From Nocardioides psychrotolerans (lineage in GTDB: Bacteria > Actinomycetota > Actinomycetes > Propionibacteriales > Nocardioidaceae), in the NCBI RefSeq assembly GCF_900113685.1, contig NZ_FOQG01000006.1, positions 62,001-126,000 of the forward strand: a DNA stretch of 64,000 nt, read 5' to 3'. Of the stretch, positions 61,888 through 64,000 are shown in pieces. Each line of letters opens with the position of its first letter. Within the stretch, counting starts at the first letter, position 1. The notes beneath the pieces are model-generated. The model made no database searches, was not told where the DNA came from, and saw only the letters and a list, made by a program, of their open reading frames with translations. The position numbers and the translations under genes were made by a program.

Positions 61888-63027
61888 GTGAAGTTTCGTG
61901 TCGACCGCGACGCGCTCGCCGATGCCGTCGCCTGGGCTGCTCGCAGCCTTCCGGTCCGTCCCAGCGCCCCGGTCCTGGCCGGACTCCTCATCGACGCGAC
62001 CGATGAGGGCCTCGTGCTCTCGACGTTCGACTACGAGACGTCGGCGCGCGCGACGCTCAAGGCCGACGTCAGCGACGAGGGTCGGGCGCTGGTGAGTGGT
62101 CGCCTCCTGGCCGACATCTGCAAGAGCCTGCCCAGCAAGCCTGTCGAGATGGCGATCGACGGCTCGCGAGTCACCCTGACCTGCGGCTCGGCCCGCTTCA
62201 CGCTGCAGACCATGCCGGTCGAGGACTACCCCACGATCCCGCAGATGCCCACCGCCACCGGCACCGTGCAGAGCGACGTGTTCTCCCACGCCGTCGCCCA
62301 GGCCGTGACCGCCGCCGGCCGCGACGACATGCTCCCGGTCCTCACCGGTGTGCGGCTCGAGATCGACGGCTCCACGATCTCCCTACTCGCCACCGACCGC
62401 TTCCGGCTCTCGCACCGCGAGCTCGGCTGGGCCCCGATGTCGCCCGACGAGTCGCTGGCCGCGCTGGTGCCGGCCAAGGTCCTCGGCGACACCGCCAAGT
62501 CACTGACCGCCGGCAGCGAGGTCACGATCGCGCTCTCCGCCAGCGGCTCGGGTGAGGGCATCATCGGCTTCGAGGGCAACGCCCCCGGCGGCCTGCGTCG
62601 TACGACGACCCGTCTCCTGGACGGCGAGTTCCCCAAGGTGCGCAGCCTCTTCCCCGCCGACAAGCTCACCATCGCCAAGGTCGACAAGGCCGCGCTGATC
62701 GAGTCGGTCAAGCGGGTGTCCCTCGTGGCCGAGCGCAACACCGCGGTGCAGCTCGCGTTCAGCGACGGGGTGCTCACCCTCGACGCCGGCTCCGGCGACG
62801 AGGCCCAGGCCTCGGAGTCGATCGAGGCGCAGATCGAGGGCGAGGACATCACCACGGGCTTCAACCCGCAGTTCCTCCTCGACGGTCTCCAGGCCATCGA
62901 CGAGCCCGTCGTCGAGATGGCCTTCACCCAGGCCTCCAAGCCGGTCGTGCTCAGCGGCGCGGTCACCGACGGTGCCGAGGACAGCGGTTTCCGCTACCTC
63001 CTCATGCCCCGTCGCCTGCTCTCCTAG
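61888..63027 (+). CDS. dnaN: DNA polymerase III sliding clamp (beta subunit)
   Basis: A 379-residue clamp subunit with three repeated domains: FRVDRDALADAVAWAARSLPVRPSAPVLAGLLIDA at the start, then the DDMLPVLTGVRLEIDG block and DGEFPKVRSLFP. The terminal LLMPRRLL forms part of the protein-binding pocket. It forms a dimeric ring on DNA that tethers polymerase III. The GTG at 61888 begins the KFRVDRDAL strand; upstream codons lack homology. Confidence 0.97.
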   Translation: MKFRVDRDALADAVAWAARSLPVRPSAPVLAGLLIDATDEGLVLSTFDYETSARATLKADVSDEGRALVSGRLLADICKSLPSKPVEMAIDGSRVTLTCGSARFTLQTMPVEDYPTIPQMPTATGTVQSDVFSHAVAQAVTAAGRDDMLPVLTGVRLEIDGSTISLLATDRFRLSHRELGWAPMSPDESLAALVPAKVLGDTAKSLTAGSEVTIALSASGSGEGIIGFEGNAPGGLRRTTTRLLDGEFPKVRSLFPADKLTIAKVDKAALIESVKRVSLVAERNTAVQLAFSDGVLTLDAGSGDEAQASESIEAQIEGEDITTGFNPQFLLDGLQAIDEPVVEMAFTQASKPVVLSGAVTDGAEDSGFRYLLMPRRLLS

Positions 63028-63084
63028 CACGACCGCAGCGCCACCCACCCAGCCGCCGAAGCCCCCATCCCCGGAGGACCTTGC

Positions 63085-63993
63085 ATGCACATCGGACTCG
63101 TCGGACTCGGCAAGATGGGCGGCAACATGCGCACCCGGATGCGTGAGGGCGGCGTGACGGTCATCGGCTACGACCGCAACGCCGACGTCTCCGACACCGA
63201 GAGCCTCGAGGCACTCGTCGAGCAGCTCCCCACCCCCAAGGTGGTCTGGGTGATGGTGCCCGCCGGGGGTCCGACGCACGACACGATCACGGCGCTCGCC
63301 GACCTGCTGGGCGAGGGCGACCTGGTCGTCGACGGCGGCAACTCACGCTGGACCGACGACAAGATCCACGCCGACCTGCTGGCCGCGAAGGGCATCGGCT
63401 TCGTCGACTGCGGCGTCTCCGGTGGAGTCTGGGGCCTGCAGAACGGCTACGCCCTGATGTGCGGCGGCTCCACGGCCGACGTCGCCAAGGCCCAGCCGGC
63501 GTTCGACGCGCTGCGGCCCGAGGGCGAGTCCGGGTTCGTGCACGCCGGACAGCAGCCAGGTGCCGGGCACTTCTCCAAGATGGTCCACAACGGCATCGAG
63601 TACGCCGTGATGCAGGCCTACGCCGAGGGATGGGAGCTGCTGGAGGCGACCGACGTCGTCGACAACGTGCCCGAGGTCTTCGCCTCCTGGCGAGAAGGCA
63701 CCGTCATCCGATCGTGGCTGCTGGACCTCCTGGTCACCGCGATCGAGGACGACACCCACCTCGACAAGATCCGCGGCTATGCCGACGACTCCGGCGAGGG
63801 CCGCTGGACCGTCGAGGCCGCCATCGACAACGCGGTGCCGATGAACGTCATCGCCGCGTCGCTCTTCGCCCGCTTCTCCTCCCGCCAGGACGACAGCCCG
63901 GCGATGAAGGCGGTCGCTGCGATGCGCAACCAGTTCGGCGGCCACGCCCTGCACACTCCCCCGCCGCCCGGCGGCGACGCCAACCCCGACTAG
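63085..63993 (+). CDS. gnd: 6-phosphogluconate dehydrogenase (decarboxylating), short form
   Basis: A 302-residue enzyme of the short Gnd family. It turns 6-phosphogluconate into ribulose 5-phosphate and CO2 with reduction of NAD(P). The Rossmann motif is IGLVGLGKMGGNM with Arg at YDRNAD; GNSRWTDD and the catalytic GVSGGVWGLQNGYALMCGG and GHFSKMVHNGIEYAVMQAYAEG follow, with the catalytic Lys and Asn. Length fits the NAD-type short form. It lies 57 bp after dnaN, its usual place in Nocardioides-like genomes; it is the last complete gene of the window. Confidence 0.94.
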   Translation: MHIGLVGLGKMGGNMRTRMREGGVTVIGYDRNADVSDTESLEALVEQLPTPKVVWVMVPAGGPTHDTITALADLLGEGDLVVDGGNSRWTDDKIHADLLAAKGIGFVDCGVSGGVWGLQNGYALMCGGSTADVAKAQPAFDALRPEGESGFVHAGQQPGAGHFSKMVHNGIEYAVMQAYAEGWELLEATDVVDNVPEVFASWREGTVIRSWLLDLLVTAIEDDTHLDKIRGYADDSGEGRWTVEAAIDNAVPMNVIAASLFARFSSRQDDSPAMKAVAAMRNQFGGHALHTPPPPGGDANPD

Positions 63994-64000
63994 GCACGGG

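Overview
This window comes from the chromosome of a high-GC (about 70%) actinobacterium, most likely Nocardioides or a close relative in the Nocardioidaceae. The basis is codon and GC style, frequent GTG/TTG starts, and two conserved actinobacterial gene blocks in their usual order: rpsF-ssb-rpsR-rplI-dnaB with ponA, PadR and ino1 nearby, and the oriC block pcnA-DUF6049-murJ-pseudokinase-sigM-trxB-trxA ... parB-parA-rsmG-jag-yidC-yidD-rnpA-rpmH-dnaA-dnaN-gnd. No IS element, prophage, CRISPR array, rRNA or tRNA gene was seen.

Layout. 1-11 kb is accessory metabolism: psuG (cut by the window edge), psuK, a Tat-exported purple-acid-phosphatase-like enzyme, DUF1801, a PQQ-type sugar dehydrogenase lipoprotein with a P450, DUF427, MmcQ/YjbR, an aldo/keto reductase, an SDR, a questin-oxidase-like gene broken by an in-frame TAG, and a truncated P-loop kinase fragment. 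11-19 kb is the replication/ribosome block: dnaB with a DnaA-box-rich upstream region, a MATE transporter, a secreted Ig-like protein, rplI, rpsR, ssb and rpsF. 18-31 kb is cell-envelope and signalling: a Ser/Thr kinase, a two-FHA membrane protease, endonuclease IV, a FemX-like ligase with a racemase-like partner, a GT87-type membrane glycosyltransferase, a class A PBP, a PadR regulator and inositol-3-phosphate synthase. 31-39 kb holds two adjacent paralogous secreted M6 metallopeptidases. 39-64 kb is the origin region.

How it works together. The right half couples initiation (dnaA, dnaN, oriC DnaA boxes), segregation (parA, parB and three parS-type sites, two of them inside the parA and rsmG reading frames), membrane insertion (yidC, yidD), ribosome and RNase P parts (rpmH, rnpA, rsmG), lipid II export (murJ and pseudokinase) and redox/stress control (sigM, trxB, trxA).

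Most of the window is conventional core genome; I did not find a clearly new multi-gene system. The observations best worth checking are the DnaA-box cluster upstream of dnaB (about 47 kb from dnaA), the amber codon replacing an expected Trp in the questin-oxidase-like gene, several long imperfect hairpins with small loops placed mainly at gene 3' ends, and an AT-rich palindrome next to a degenerate parS beside parB.
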